From an uncultured Agathobaculum sp. (GTDB lineage Bacteria; Bacillota; Clostridia; Oscillospirales; Butyricicoccaceae): a stretch of 53,757 bases of DNA. The notes below the pieces were generated by a model, which worked only from the letters and a program-made list of their open reading frames with translations, did not search any database and was not told the origin of the DNA. The DNA is taken from NCBI RefSeq assembly GCF_944384765.1, contig NZ_CALWUM010000013.1, positions 1-53,757 of the forward strand. The letters run 5' to 3'. Numbering within the stretch: the stretch's first letter is position 1; each line of letters begins with the position of its first letter. Of the stretch, positions 7,558 through 16,835 are shown in pieces. A program made the position numbers and the translations under genes.

Positions 7558-7558
7558 G

Positions 7559-7837
7559 TTACTTTGCGTCCACCTTATCCTTGAGTGCCTTGCCGGGCTT
7601 GAAAGCCGGGATGGTCGAGGCTTGGATCGCGATTTCCTCGCCGGTGCGCGGATTGTGTCCCGTGCGTGCGGCGCGCGCGCGAGTCTCAAAGGTGCCGAAG
7701 CCGCTGATCTGCAGCTTGTCGCCCGCGGCGAGCACGTCGCCGATCGACTCAAACATCGCATCCATCGCCTTTTCCATGTCCTTTTTGGTCAGACCTGCCT
7801 TTTCCGCGGCAACTGCGATAAATTCGCTTTTCTTCAT
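7559..7837 (-). CDS. hup: HU-family DNA-binding protein
   Basis: A 92-residue HU protein: the N-terminal helical dimer part, the FGTFETRARAARTGHNPRTGEEI DNA-binding arm, and the IPAFKPGKALKDKV end. It compacts and bends DNA. It sits between mazG and rqcP, where Bacillus has no hup gene. Confidence 0.95.
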   Translation of the reverse strand: MKKSEFIAVAAEKAGLTKKDMEKAMDAMFESIGDVLAAGDKLQISGFGTFETRARAARTGHNPRTGEEIAIQASTIPAFKPGKALKDKVDAK

Positions 7838-7857
7838 ATTGGTACCTCCGTTTTGGG

Positions 7858-8649
7858 CTATTCCTTCTCTTTGGCTTGATTCCAGAGCGCGTCCAGCTCT
7901 GTCAGGGACAGATCGGAAAGCGCCTGATTCTGTGTACGGGCCTGCTGCTCCATATGCGCAAACCGGCGGATGAACTTATTGCAGGTCTTTTCCATCGCGC
8001 GCTCGGAATCGACTCCCAGATGCCGCGCGACATTGACCGCCGCAAACAGCAGGTCGCCGATTTCCTCCTCGGTATCCCCATCGCCATGTGCGGCGCGTTT
8101 CACCTCGTCCAGCTCCTCTGCGACCTTATCCAGCGCGCCCTGCGGACCGTCCCAGTCGAAACCGACCTTAGCTGCCTTTTTTTGCAGCTTTTCCGCGCGG
8201 ATCAGGCCAGGCAGGCTTTTTGCCACGCTCGTAAGCGTGTCCGTATCGCTCTTCTGGTGCTTTTCCTTGCGCTTAAGCTCATCCCAGTTGCGCAAAATCT
8301 CCTCCGAGGAACCGACCTCGACTGTGCCGAAGATATGCGGGTGACGGTAAATCAGCTTTTTGCAGACTCCGTCCGCCACATCTTCGATGTCGAACACGCC
8401 TTTTTCCTTTTCCATCTGCGCGTGGAATACGACCTGCAGCAGCACGTCGCCAAGCTCCTCCTTCAGGTGCTCGGGGTCCTGCTCGTCGATCGCCTCGCAG
8501 ACCTCATAGGTCTCCTCGATGAAATTGCGGCGGATGGACTGGTGGTCCTGCTCTCGATCCCACATGCAGCCGTCCGGCGCGCGCAGGATCTCCATGATGC
8601 GCAACAGATCGTTAAAATTATACTTCTCTTTTTGCTGAAAATCAACCAT
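7858..8649 (-). CDS. mazG: Nucleoside triphosphate pyrophosphohydrolase MazG
   Basis: A 263-residue two-domain MazG. Each half has the acidic metal motif of all-alpha NTP pyrophosphatases: EETYEVCEAID with EELGDVLLQ in the N-half, and EELDEVKRA with EEIGDLLFA in the C-half. MazG hydrolyses NTPs and dNTPs to NMPs, cleaning the pool and lowering ppGpp in some bacteria. It lies 16 bases after spoVB, as yabN follows yabM in Bacillus, but without the N-terminal methylase domain seen in YabN. Confidence 0.92.
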   Translation of the reverse strand: MVDFQQKEKYNFNDLLRIMEILRAPDGCMWDREQDHQSIRRNFIEETYEVCEAIDEQDPEHLKEELGDVLLQVVFHAQMEKEKGVFDIEDVADGVCKKLIYRHPHIFGTVEVGSSEEILRNWDELKRKEKHQKSDTDTLTSVAKSLPGLIRAEKLQKKAAKVGFDWDGPQGALDKVAEELDEVKRAAHGDGDTEEEIGDLLFAAVNVARHLGVDSERAMEKTCNKFIRRFAHMEQQARTQNQALSDLSLTELDALWNQAKEKE

Positions 8650-8665
8650 TTTAACACACTTTCCG

Positions 8666-10291
8666 TCATTTTAAATGTAAAATATCCGCGATTTTTTCAC
8701 CTTTTGGCAGCAGCAGCACATCCTCGCGTTCGACCGCGTGCAGCGCGAGCAGCAAAACGCCGTATACCGCCACCGCCACAACGATCACGGCAAGCGTGAT
8801 CAGCTTATCCAGTGCCGAGCCCGGCGCCGCAGCCAGCAGATGAGCCAGGCCGGTGCGGCAGATATAAACCGCTGCACCCATACCGATCGTCGCCGCGAGC
8901 GGCCGCCCCACCGTTCTGCCGAGCGGCGGAAGCGCGTGCGACAGCCTGCCGATGTGGAACAGATTGAGCAGTGCGATCAGCCAGTAGCATACCGCTGTGC
9001 TGATCGGCGCGCCTGCGATCTGAAAGACCGGACTGCCGACCAGAAAATAATCTCCCAAAATTTTCACCACTGCGCCCAGGAACATGGACACGAGCGGCAG
9101 GTCGATGCGGCCAAACGCCTGCAAAATTGCATTGGTGATTGCCACCAGTGCCACCGCTGGCACCGCAAAGCCCAAAATCGCCATCAGCTGGCCGCCAAGC
9201 GCGGTGCCCTCGCTGTAAAACAGGCGCAGGATGGGTGTGGACAGCAGCAGGAACCCCGCCCCGGCGGGCAGTGTGATCATCATGGTCAGCCGCAAGGCGG
9301 TCGCCATGGTTTTGGATACTTTGGTGAAGTTCTGCGCCGCCCGCGCGTTGGCGATGGTCGGCAGCACGCTGACCGCCAGCGCGGTGATCAGGGTCTGCGG
9401 CAGGTTGAAAAAGTTGATCGCCTGACCGGTATAGATGCCGTAGGTCGTGATCGCCTCCTCCGCCGCCATACCGACCGCCGGGCTTTGCAGCCGCGCAGAA
9501 ATCAGCGCCACGTCGATCAGGTCGGTCACGCTCATGACCGCCGAACTGATCGTGATCGGGATGGACAGGGACAGCAGAATCTTTGCCAGCTGCCCCGCCG
9601 GTCGGACGGTGTCGTTTAAGCTGCGCACCGCCGCTGCGCGGCGGCGGGTCAGCGCCGCCTGCACCAGCATATAGGCGGCCGCCACCACTTCGCCCAGCGT
9701 GACGCCAAGCACGGTCATCGCCGCGACCGCGGGCGCCTCCATGCCGCGCTGCATCGCGTACCACGCAAGGCCGAGGCCGGCAAACAGCTTGCCCATGGCC
9801 TCGATCACCTGCGAGACCGCAGTCGGCACCATGTTGGACCGGCCCTGGTAATAGCCGCGGAACACGGACAGGATGGAAACCATCAGTACGCTCGGCGCGA
9901 TCGCCATCACTGCAAGGCGCGCATCCGGGCTTTGGATCCAGCCCGCAAACGTATCCGCGCCGAAGAACAGCACGACCGTTGCCAGCGCGCCGACCGGGAT
10001 AAATATCCCGCCCGCCACGCGGATGATCCGGCGCACCTCGTGCTCCCGGCCAAACGCAGTCGCCTCGGCGACCATCTTGGACAGCGCCGCCGGCAGGCCG
10101 ACGGTCGAAATCACCAGCATGGCCGTATAGATGCGGTACGCCGCGCTGAACAGGCCGAAGGCCGGCGACTTTTCGCCGCCGATCAGGTTTTGGAGCGGGA
10201 TCTGGAAAAACGCGCCGATCACCTTTACGACCAGGCTCGCCACCATCAGGATCACCGCGCCCTGCACAAAATTCTGTTTTTTCCGCTGCAA
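8666..10291 (-). CDS. spoVB: SpoVB/MurJ-like polysaccharide (lipid II) flippase
   Basis: This 541-residue MOP/MATE-fold membrane protein has around 14 hydrophobic segments. The N-terminus (AVILMVASLVVKVIGAFFQIPLQNLIG) and FRGYYQGRSNMVPTAVSQVIE are typical of SpoVB/YabM. Members move lipid-linked peptidoglycan or cortex precursors across the membrane. The start is a TTG at 10291 with AAGGGCG about 8 bases upstream. Gene order spoVB-mazG matches Bacillus yabM-yabN. Confidence 0.88.
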   Translation of the reverse strand: MQRKKQNFVQGAVILMVASLVVKVIGAFFQIPLQNLIGGEKSPAFGLFSAAYRIYTAMLVISTVGLPAALSKMVAEATAFGREHEVRRIIRVAGGIFIPVGALATVVLFFGADTFAGWIQSPDARLAVMAIAPSVLMVSILSVFRGYYQGRSNMVPTAVSQVIEAMGKLFAGLGLAWYAMQRGMEAPAVAAMTVLGVTLGEVVAAAYMLVQAALTRRRAAAVRSLNDTVRPAGQLAKILLSLSIPITISSAVMSVTDLIDVALISARLQSPAVGMAAEEAITTYGIYTGQAINFFNLPQTLITALAVSVLPTIANARAAQNFTKVSKTMATALRLTMMITLPAGAGFLLLSTPILRLFYSEGTALGGQLMAILGFAVPAVALVAITNAILQAFGRIDLPLVSMFLGAVVKILGDYFLVGSPVFQIAGAPISTAVCYWLIALLNLFHIGRLSHALPPLGRTVGRPLAATIGMGAAVYICRTGLAHLLAAAPGSALDKLITLAVIVVAVAVYGVLLLALHAVEREDVLLLPKGEKIADILHLK

Positions 10292-10394
10292 ACGCTACAC
10301 GCCCTTTTTTACTTGATCTTGCCTGACGCCGCGGAAGCGGTATGCGCGGCGCCGCTTTATTTTACGGTATGGCCGGGCGCGGCGAAATATGCGC

Positions 10395-10787
10395 TCACAG
10401 CGCGCTGCCGCAGCCCGCGCAGAAGGAGTCCTCGCGGCTGCAGACCTTGCCGCAGTGCGGGCAGGTCACGACCGAGCGCATGCCGGCCAGTTCCTCTCGC
10501 AGGGCAGAAATCTTTTCCTGCTTGGCGTCCACCTCGGCCAGCTTGTCGTCCATCTCCTCGTTCGAGACTTCCGTGCCGCGGTGCAGATCGTACACCATTT
10601 TGCCGATCTCCTTGTAAAGCGCCTCACACTCGGCGTTCAAATCAAAAATTTGCAGATTGATGCGGGTTGCACCGGCAAGCTCGCTCGCCTTTTTGCCCGC
10701 AACGTCCGCTGCGCGGCCCGCGGCCTGGGTGGTCTTATCCGCCATCACTCTGATCTTATCCAGAAACGACTGTACCTTTGCATCCAT
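10395..10787 (-). CDS. Coiled-coil protein with C-terminal zinc ribbon
   Basis: The first 60 residues are helical and Ala/Lys-rich (KTTQAAGRAADVAGKKASELAG). Next comes a coiled coil with many acidic residues (NEEMDDKLAEVDAKQEKISAL). The protein ends in a zinc ribbon of two CxxC knuckles, TCPHCGKVC and FCAGCGSAL. It has 130 residues, and AAGGAG lies 9 bases before the ATG at 10787. Function is unknown. It has its own promoter, despite lying in a same-strand run. Confidence 0.75.
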   Translation of the reverse strand: MDAKVQSFLDKIRVMADKTTQAAGRAADVAGKKASELAGATRINLQIFDLNAECEALYKEIGKMVYDLHRGTEVSNEEMDDKLAEVDAKQEKISALREELAGMRSVVTCPHCGKVCSREDSFCAGCGSAL

Positions 10788-10829
10788 TGTCCATCGCTCC
10801 TTCCGGCGGTTTCCCGCCATATTTGGTTT

Positions 10830-10858
10830 ATTATACTGCATGCCCTGTCAAAAAGCAA
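10830..10858 (-). promoter_or_regulatory. Promoter of the zinc-ribbon gene
   Basis: Minus strand: TTGCTT (10853-10858), 17-bp spacer, consensus TATAAT (10830-10835). Confidence 0.7.
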
Positions 10859-10878
10859 GGCGCGCTGTCCTCTCCTGT

Positions 10879-11802
10879 TTAACCGATAAACTCGTGCAGC
10901 ACCGAGTCCGCCGGGATAAAGTCCGCGTAGTCGATCGGCGCAACCTGTCCGAGCACTGCGCCGATGGGCGCGAGATCCGCCCCCGCGAGCACATCTGCGT
11001 GCAGGCGCAGCTGCGGCTCGAGGTGCTGCATCAGGATGTTCAGCTCATACGGCAGGAAGGTATCCACCGTCAGGTCGGCCTGCCCGCGGTAGGGCGAAAT
11101 ATACAGCCGCTCGCCGCGGCGCACCGAGTTCCACTGGCGGATGGTCTCCTCGACCGGGGAATTGCGGAACAGGCTGTCCCGCATGGCGCGGCGCAAAAAG
11201 CGCAGCATATACGGCTCGATGCGCGGCCCCTCGCCGGGTACGACCGCGCTGGCCACCGACAGGTAGATGCTGGTCGCCGCGTGCGCCAGGTCGCCCATGA
11301 TGACCGGGTTGAACGAATGGATGCCCTCGATCAGCACCACCTCATCCGGATCCAGCCGCAGGGTGCGCGCGTTCGGGATCGAGGTGCGCGTTTCAAAATC
11401 AAACCGCGGCAGCGCGATCTCCTCACCCGCTGCCAGCCGCGCCAGATGCTCGCTCAGCAGCGGCAGGTTCATGCACTCCGGACTTTCCAGATCGGGCACG
11501 CCGTTTTCCGTGTCGGGCGGGATCTCATAGGTGCCGACTGTGCGGTAATAATCATCCATCGAGATCATCTCCGCGCGCACACCGTGCTGTGCCAGCACGC
11601 GGGCGATGCGGTCGTTGGTTGTGGTCTTACCCGAAGAGGACGGGCCATTGAGCAGCACAATGGGTTTGCTAATGCTGTTTTCCGCGATCTGCTCGGCCAC
11701 ACGGGCGACCTGATCGTGATACTGCTGCTCACATTGCGCAATAAACGCCGCCGCGTCATACCGCGCGCGGTGGTTGATATATTTCAGGGTGTACTCCGCC
11801 AT
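10879..11802 (-). CDS. Uridine kinase-like P-loop phosphotransferase
   Basis: This 307-residue PRK/URK-family protein has Walker A GPSSSGKT (residues 53-60), the substrate-region SMDDYYRTVG, and EVVLIEGIHSFNP with a Walker B strand. Its N-terminal 45 residues precede the kinase fold as in the TGS-less YegI/uridine kinase-like family of Clostridia. It probably phosphorylates uridine or another nucleoside; specificity is not certain. It starts 12 bases after hemZ. Confidence 0.82.
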   Translation of the reverse strand: MAEYTLKYINHRARYDAAAFIAQCEQQYHDQVARVAEQIAENSISKPIVLLNGPSSSGKTTTNDRIARVLAQHGVRAEMISMDDYYRTVGTYEIPPDTENGVPDLESPECMNLPLLSEHLARLAAGEEIALPRFDFETRTSIPNARTLRLDPDEVVLIEGIHSFNPVIMGDLAHAATSIYLSVASAVVPGEGPRIEPYMLRFLRRAMRDSLFRNSPVEETIRQWNSVRRGERLYISPYRGQADLTVDTFLPYELNILMQHLEPQLRLHADVLAGADLAPIGAVLGQVAPIDYADFIPADSVLHEFIG

Positions 11803-11814
11803 AGCGTTCCCTCC

Positions 11815-13278
11815 TCATTGCCTGGGAAAAAGAAGTTTGCGTTTGCCGGCAGCCAGCCGCTCAGCCGCCCGGATATACTCGAGCGGATACTTGGGGTTGT
11901 TGACCCGCTCGATCCATCCGGTGTCCCGGTCGACGCGCTTGGACACGCCGCCCGCGCCGAGCGACAGGATGGTCTGCAGCTCCTCCATCATGGTTACATT
12001 GTAAAAACACTCGGTGTCCGGCTTGCACCAGCCGACGTTTTCAAATCCGCCCGCGGTGAATTTCTGCCGGTACAGGTAATAGGGGCCGTAGCCCGCATTT
12101 TGCAGCGCATGCGCGGCGCCGTCCAGCATCCGCCCGACCGTGTCATGCTGCGCGGCGGCTGCAGCCTTGTCGGTCAGATCCGCGCCGCGTTTGATCGCCA
12201 GCGTATGCACGGTGATATTTTCGGGTGCAAGGCCGGTCAGCGTGTCGATCGTGCGGGCAAAGGTTTCGGCCGTATCGCCGGTGAGCCCTGCAATCACGTC
12301 CATATTGATTGCGTCAAAGCCCGCCTGCCGCGCCTCATCATAGGCGCGCAGCACGTCCTCCGCCGTGTGGCGACGGCCGATCGCGGCCAGCACCTTGTCA
12401 TCCATGGACTGGGGGTTGATGCTCACGCGGCCCACGCCCGCCTCGCGCAGTGCGCGCAGCTTGCCGGGCGTGATGGTATCCGGCCGCCCTGCTTCCACAG
12501 TATATTCGCGCAGATGCGAAAAATCAAAGTTTTCTGCCAGCGCCGCCAGTAGGCGCGCAAGCTGGTCTTCGTCCAGCGTGGTCGGTGTGCCGCCGCCGAT
12601 ATATACACTCTGCACCCGCTTGCCCGCCTCGCGCACCAGCGCAGCGGTCTCCGCGATCTCGCGGCACAGGGTGTCCAGATAGGGGGCGATCAGATGGCCG
12701 GACTGCGCGGTCGTCGACGAGACAAACGAGCAGTAATAGCACCGCGACGGGCAGAACGGGATGCCGACATAGAGCGAGATATCGTCCGGGCCGATCGCAC
12801 GGTCCAGCTCCATCGCGGTCGCCGCCGCGCGGATGGTCAGCGCGGTGCGCGCAGGCGAGACATAAAAATGCGCGCGCAGATACTCCGCTGCCTCGCCGCG
12901 GGTCATGCCGCGCTCGATCAGGCCGCGGGCGAGCTTGGCCGGCCGCACGCCGGTCAGGCTGCCCCACTCGGGCGGCTGCGGCAGCGCGGGCACGACCGCA
13001 TCGTACACGGTCATCTTGACCAGCTCGGTCAGCGCGCGCTTGTAGTCGAGCGGCGCAAGCCCCGCAACCTGCGCGCGGCGCGTGCTTTCATACACCTTAC
13101 CGCCAAGGCACACGACCGCACGGCCGACTGCCTCGCCGTCCTGCTCGGTCAGGATGCTGCGGCACCAGTCGCCTTCCCCGGTCTGCTCCGCGCGCGTGAG
13201 CGTCACCGTGGGCAGCAGGTGGAACAGCATTTCCTCGACCGCGTGCTTGAGTTCGTGTCCTTCCAGCGTATAGATCAT
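11815..13278 (-). CDS. hemZ: Coproporphyrinogen III oxidase-like radical SAM enzyme HemZ
   Basis: The 487-residue protein has an N-terminal domain of about 165 residues and then a radical-SAM barrel with CPSRCYYC (Cys176, Cys180, Cys183, the CX3CX2C cluster motif), followed by YIGGGTPTTL. This layout matches HemZ of Firmicutes, an oxygen-independent coproporphyrinogen-dehydrogenase homologue. Some relatives are HemW-like haem chaperones, so the reaction is not certain. The start overlaps the stop of the upstream MBL gene (ATGA), so translation is coupled. Confidence 0.88.
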   Translation of the reverse strand: MIYTLEGHELKHAVEEMLFHLLPTVTLTRAEQTGEGDWCRSILTEQDGEAVGRAVVCLGGKVYESTRRAQVAGLAPLDYKRALTELVKMTVYDAVVPALPQPPEWGSLTGVRPAKLARGLIERGMTRGEAAEYLRAHFYVSPARTALTIRAAATAMELDRAIGPDDISLYVGIPFCPSRCYYCSFVSSTTAQSGHLIAPYLDTLCREIAETAALVREAGKRVQSVYIGGGTPTTLDEDQLARLLAALAENFDFSHLREYTVEAGRPDTITPGKLRALREAGVGRVSINPQSMDDKVLAAIGRRHTAEDVLRAYDEARQAGFDAINMDVIAGLTGDTAETFARTIDTLTGLAPENITVHTLAIKRGADLTDKAAAAAQHDTVGRMLDGAAHALQNAGYGPYYLYRQKFTAGGFENVGWCKPDTECFYNVTMMEELQTILSLGAGGVSKRVDRDTGWIERVNNPKYPLEYIRAAERLAAGKRKLLFPRQ

Positions 13279-13910
13279 CGCTTGCCGACCGCCTGCAGCA
13301 TATATGGATTGGCGGCGCGCTCTTCATTCAGGGTGGAAAGCCCCTCGTGTCCGGGCAGCACCTTGTAGTCGCCCTCGAGCTCGTACAGGCGGCGCAGCGA
13401 GCGCAGCATCGCGGAAAAGTCGCCGCCCTCCAGGTCGCAGCGCCCGCACTCATGGCGGAACAGGCAGTCGCCGGTGAACAGGCAGTCGTCAATACGGATG
13501 ACCGATGAGCCGGGCGTATGACCCGGTGTGCTCATGTATACCGCGGTCAGGCCGCCGAAGGTGATTTCAGTGCCTTCGGAGGCGAGGATATCCGGTGTGT
13601 CCTGCACATAGCTGCGCGCCAGCCCACGGAACTGGCCCATGTTGTTCCGGTCGAGCAGCCACTGATCGGCCTCGGGCACGACATACTGCGCGCCCGTCGC
13701 CTGAAGCACCTCATGCGCGGCGAGGATATGGTCAAAATGCGCGTGCGTCAGCAGGACATACTTGACGTCCAACTTTTCCTGCTGGACTGCCTGTAGGATC
13801 GAAGGGGCGTTGTCGCCCGGGTCGATCACCGCGGCCGCGCGGGTGGTTTCGTCATATACGATGTAGCAATTTGTGCCGACAAGGCCGACACAGAGCTGCA
13901 TGATTTTCAT
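13275..13910 (-). CDS. MBL-fold hydrolase, glyoxalase II-like
   Basis: This 211-residue metallo-beta-lactamase-fold protein has THAHFDH, MSTPGHTPGS, FTGDCLF and LPGHEGLST, supplying the two-metal ligands. It resembles hydroxyacylglutathione hydrolase-like proteins (YqgX type); the true thioester substrate is unknown. AAGGAGA lies before the ATG at 13910. It lies between dtd and hemZ in the long minus-strand run. Confidence 0.88.
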   Translation of the reverse strand: MKIMQLCVGLVGTNCYIVYDETTRAAAVIDPGDNAPSILQAVQQEKLDVKYVLLTHAHFDHILAAHEVLQATGAQYVVPEADQWLLDRNNMGQFRGLARSYVQDTPDILASEGTEITFGGLTAVYMSTPGHTPGSSVIRIDDCLFTGDCLFRHECGRCDLEGGDFSAMLRSLRRLYELEGDYKVLPGHEGLSTLNEERAANPYMLQAVGKR

Positions 13911-13927
13911 AAGCTGTCTCCTTTTCT

Positions 13928-14377
13928 TCACCGCATCTGGGCGGTGTCCATCCACAGGGTGACCGGCCCGTCGTTGAGCAGGTCGACCTTCATATCCGCG
14001 CCAAACTCGCCGGTCTCGACCGGCAGGCCGCTTTCGCGGCAGCGCGCAATAAACCTTTCATAGAGCGGGATTGCGGTCTCTGGGCGGGCCGCGGCGGTAA
14101 AGCTCGGCCGGTTGCCCTTTTTGCAGTCCCCATACAGCGTAAACTGCGACACGATCAGGATGCCGCCGCCCACATCCGCGAGCGATCGGTTCATCTTGTC
14201 GTTTTCATCCGTGAATACCCGCAGTTTAACCGTTTTATCCGCCAGATAAACCGCGTCGTCCGCGGTGTCTCCGTCCGTGATGCCAAGCAGCACCAGAAAG
14301 CCCTGCCCGATCTGGCCGCGCACCGCGCCGTCGATGCTCACCGACGCGCGCGAAACGCGCTGAATGAGTGCCCTCAT
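13928..14377 (-). CDS. dtd: D-aminoacyl-tRNA deacylase Dtd
   Basis: The 149-residue protein has the family [17 protein letters not shown] start, [17 protein letters not shown] with the catalytic Ser/Thr region, and the [10 protein letters not shown] end containing the Gly-cisPro chirality filter. It hydrolyses D-amino acids from tRNA. In Bacillus dtd directly follows relA, as here, but here a hairpin-packed stretch of about 250 bases separates them. Confidence 0.95.
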   Translation of the reverse strand: MRALIQRVSRASVSIDGAVRGQIGQGFLVLLGITDGDTADDAVYLADKTVKLRVFTDENDKMNRSLADVGGGILIVSQFTLYGDCKKGNRPSFTAAARPETAIPLYERFIARCRESGLPVETGEFGADMKVDLLNDGPVTLWMDTAQMR

Positions 14378-14418
14378 ACCTGTCGTTCCTCATTTCTGTC
14401 CATGTGCCTTGCAACAGA

Positions 14419-14628
14419 AAATGCCGCATAGCGGCATTTATCTTGTCGAAAAAGTTCTTCGCGCCGCAGCGCGCATCAAACAGGAAATTGCAGAAAATGC
14501 AATTTCCATAAAAACCGGGAGCAAGTATCACGGTTTTTATTCCTCTAAAAGCGAAAAAGTTTCGCTGGGCGGAACTTTTTCGCGTCCCGGGACGCATCCC
14601 CTCGATTGCGGCTGTACGCCGCAATCGA
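14419..14628. repeat. Cluster of six long inverted repeats between rel and dtd
   Basis: Perfect stems: 9 bp (14419-14427/14431-14439), 10 bp (14483-14492/14498-14507), 10 bp (14508-14517/14531-14540), 11 bp (14551-14561/14573-14583), a 14-base palindrome (14582-14595) and 11 bp (14602-14612/14618-14628). A weaker GCGC hairpin lies at 14461-14472. The stretch is less GC-rich than the flanking genes. It may be a composite palindromic repeat, a structured RNA, or several terminators and remnants. The last stem sits just past the rel stop and may end rel transcription. Confidence 0.7.
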
Positions 14629-14631
14629 AAC

Positions 14632-16815
14632 TCAGTTTGTGTCCACCGTACGCGTCACATCCACCACGCCCTTGATCGAGCGAAGGCGGCCGATCAGATT
14701 GTCCAGCTGATGCACGCCGGCGACGTCCACCATCGCGTTGATCACGCCGTAGCCGTCGTTTAGGTCGCGCGCGGAAATCTCATGCACATTGATCTTGCAG
14801 GCCGCCAGCACAGCGGTCACGTCGCTCAACACGCCGATGCGGCTGCGGGTCGAAATCTGCAGGCCGGTCGAAAAACGGTTCGAGCGGTCGGACGCGGCCA
14901 GGTCCTCATCCCACCAGGCGCGCACCCAGCGGTCCGGGTCCTCGCTCATGTGCACGTTGACGCAGTCGCGCCGGTGGATGGAGACGCCGTATCCGCGTGT
15001 GACAAAGCCGACGATCTCGTCGCCCGGGATCGGCGTGCAGCAACGCGCAAACTTGACCAGGCAGTTGTCAATGCCCTCGACCACCACCCCGGTCGCACTC
15101 TTGGTGATGCGCTTCTGCGGCTGCTCGGGCTGCGGATGGGCCGCGCGCTCGGCCTGCTCGCGCTGGCGGCGCAGCTTGCCGACGTCGTCCTTGACCTTGT
15201 TGATCACCTTGGTCAGCGTGATGCCGCCGTAGCCGATGGCGGCGTACAGCTCGTCGAGTGTGCTGAAGGAGAACTTGTTGAGCGTGTTCTTCTGCACTTC
15301 CTCGTTGTCGTAAAAGCCGTTATAGAGCAGATTGGCGCGCAGCTCGCGGTCCAGATCCTCGCGGCCGTTGACGATGTTCTCCTCGCGGCACTCCTTCTTG
15401 AACCACTGCTTGATCTTGTTGCGCGCCTCGGTGGTCTTGACAATCTTGACCCAATCGCGGGAGGGGCCATGCGCCTCCTTAGAGGTGAGGATTTCGACAA
15501 TATCGCCGTTTTTCAGCTGGCTGTCAATCGGCGCAATACGGCCGTTGATCTTGCAGCCGGTCATGCGGTTGCCGACCGCCGAGTGAATGGCGTAAGCCAG
15601 GTCGATCGGGGTTGCGCCCGCGGGCATATTGACCACGTCGCCCTTGGGCGTAAACACGAACACTTCGTCCGCGAACAGGTCGACCTTGATGTTTTTGATA
15701 AAGTCCTCCGCTTCGGTATCCTGCTGCGCTTCGAGCAGCTGGCGGATCCAGGCAAAGGCCTCCTCGTTGCCCTTTTTATCCAAGCCCTGCTTGTATTTCC
15801 AGTGCGCCGCCACGCCGTATTCCGCCATCTTGTGCATCTCGGTGGTGCGGATCTGCACCTCGAATGGGATGCCCGCGCGGCCGATGACCGTCGTGTGCAG
15901 CGACTGGTAGCCGTTGGGCTTGGGCGTGGAGATATAGTCCTTGAAGCGGCCCGGAATGGGCTTATACAGGTCGTGCACATAGCCGAGCACGTTATAGCAG
16001 TCCGCGACCGTGTCCACGATCACGCGCACCGCGCAGATGTCGTAGATCTCGTCAATCGTCTTGTGCTGCGCATACATCTTGCGGTAGATCGAGTAGATGT
16101 GCTTGACGCGCGCGGAGATCGTATTTTTGATATGCGCTTCCTTGAGCTTTTCGCCGATACGCTCCTGAATGCCCTTGAGGAACTCCTCGTGCTGCTCGCT
16201 CTGGGCCTTGAGGCCCTCGACGATCTCATTGTAGCCGATCGGGTCAAGCACTTTGAGGCACAGGTCCTCCAGCTCCCACTTGATGCGGCTCATGCCCAGG
16301 CGGTGCGCGATCGGCGCGTAAATTTCCATGGTCTCGAGCGCCTTGTCGCGCTGCTTGCGCTCGGGCAGGTATTGGAAGGTGCGCGCGTTATGCAGGCGGT
16401 CGGCCAGCTTGATCAGGATGACGCGGATGTCCTTGGCCATGGCCATGAACATTTTTCGCAGGTCCTCAAACTGCTCCTGCTCCTTGGAATAGCGCAGCAT
16501 ACCCAGACGGGTGACGCCGTCGACCAGTTCGGCAACCGGAGTGCCGAACTTGTTTTCGATTTCCTTATAACCAAAGTTGGTATCTTCGATGCAGTCATGC
16601 AGCAGCGCAGCGCAGATCGAATCCGTATCCAGCCCCATCTCGACCACGATCTCGGCCACCGAGACCGGATGGATGATGTAAGGCTCACCGTTTTTGCGTT
16701 TTTGCCCCTCGTGCGCCTTAGCGGCGCACTCATAAGCGGCGCGAATTTTCCGGATATTGGCCTGCGGGTTTTGCTTCTGCACGCGCTCGATCAAAAAATC
16801 CAGTTTATTCTGCAT
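14632..16815 (-). CDS. rel: Bifunctional (p)ppGpp synthetase/hydrolase Rel
   Basis: Full-length Rel of 727 residues. In order: the HD hydrolase domain (HDCIEDT, ADRLHNARTF), the synthetase domain (RVIVDTVADCYNVLGYVHDLYKPIPGRFKDYISTPK in part), the TGS domain (FVFTPKGDVVNMPAG), and a zinc-finger/CC region (CCTPIPGDEIVGF) with a C-terminal ACT domain. It makes and removes the stringent-response alarmone. GTG 16839, ATG 16830 and ATG 16815 are in frame. The last has GGGGGA 7 bases upstream and gives the usual N-terminus. It lies directly downstream of recJ. Confidence 0.93.
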   Translation of the reverse strand: MQNKLDFLIERVQKQNPQANIRKIRAAYECAAKAHEGQKRKNGEPYIIHPVSVAEIVVEMGLDTDSICAALLHDCIEDTNFGYKEIENKFGTPVAELVDGVTRLGMLRYSKEQEQFEDLRKMFMAMAKDIRVILIKLADRLHNARTFQYLPERKQRDKALETMEIYAPIAHRLGMSRIKWELEDLCLKVLDPIGYNEIVEGLKAQSEQHEEFLKGIQERIGEKLKEAHIKNTISARVKHIYSIYRKMYAQHKTIDEIYDICAVRVIVDTVADCYNVLGYVHDLYKPIPGRFKDYISTPKPNGYQSLHTTVIGRAGIPFEVQIRTTEMHKMAEYGVAAHWKYKQGLDKKGNEEAFAWIRQLLEAQQDTEAEDFIKNIKVDLFADEVFVFTPKGDVVNMPAGATPIDLAYAIHSAVGNRMTGCKINGRIAPIDSQLKNGDIVEILTSKEAHGPSRDWVKIVKTTEARNKIKQWFKKECREENIVNGREDLDRELRANLLYNGFYDNEEVQKNTLNKFSFSTLDELYAAIGYGGITLTKVINKVKDDVGKLRRQREQAERAAHPQPEQPQKRITKSATGVVVEGIDNCLVKFARCCTPIPGDEIVGFVTRGYGVSIHRRDCVNVHMSEDPDRWVRAWWDEDLAASDRSNRFSTGLQISTRSRIGVLSDVTAVLAACKINVHEISARDLNDGYGVINAMVDVAGVHQLDNLIGRLRSIKGVVDVTRTVDTN

Positions 16816-16835
16816 ACTTTGTTCCCCCATTCCGT

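Noticed and set aside
10830..10850. TTGACA 10 bp before TATAAT upstream of the zinc-ribbon gene
   Set aside because: Spacing is too short; TTGCTT at 17 bp is the better -35.
14235..14624. A 129-codon minus-strand frame through the hairpin cluster and into dtd
   Set aside because: It lacks a binding site, overlaps dtd in another frame, and consists of inverted repeats; treated as repeat rather than gene.
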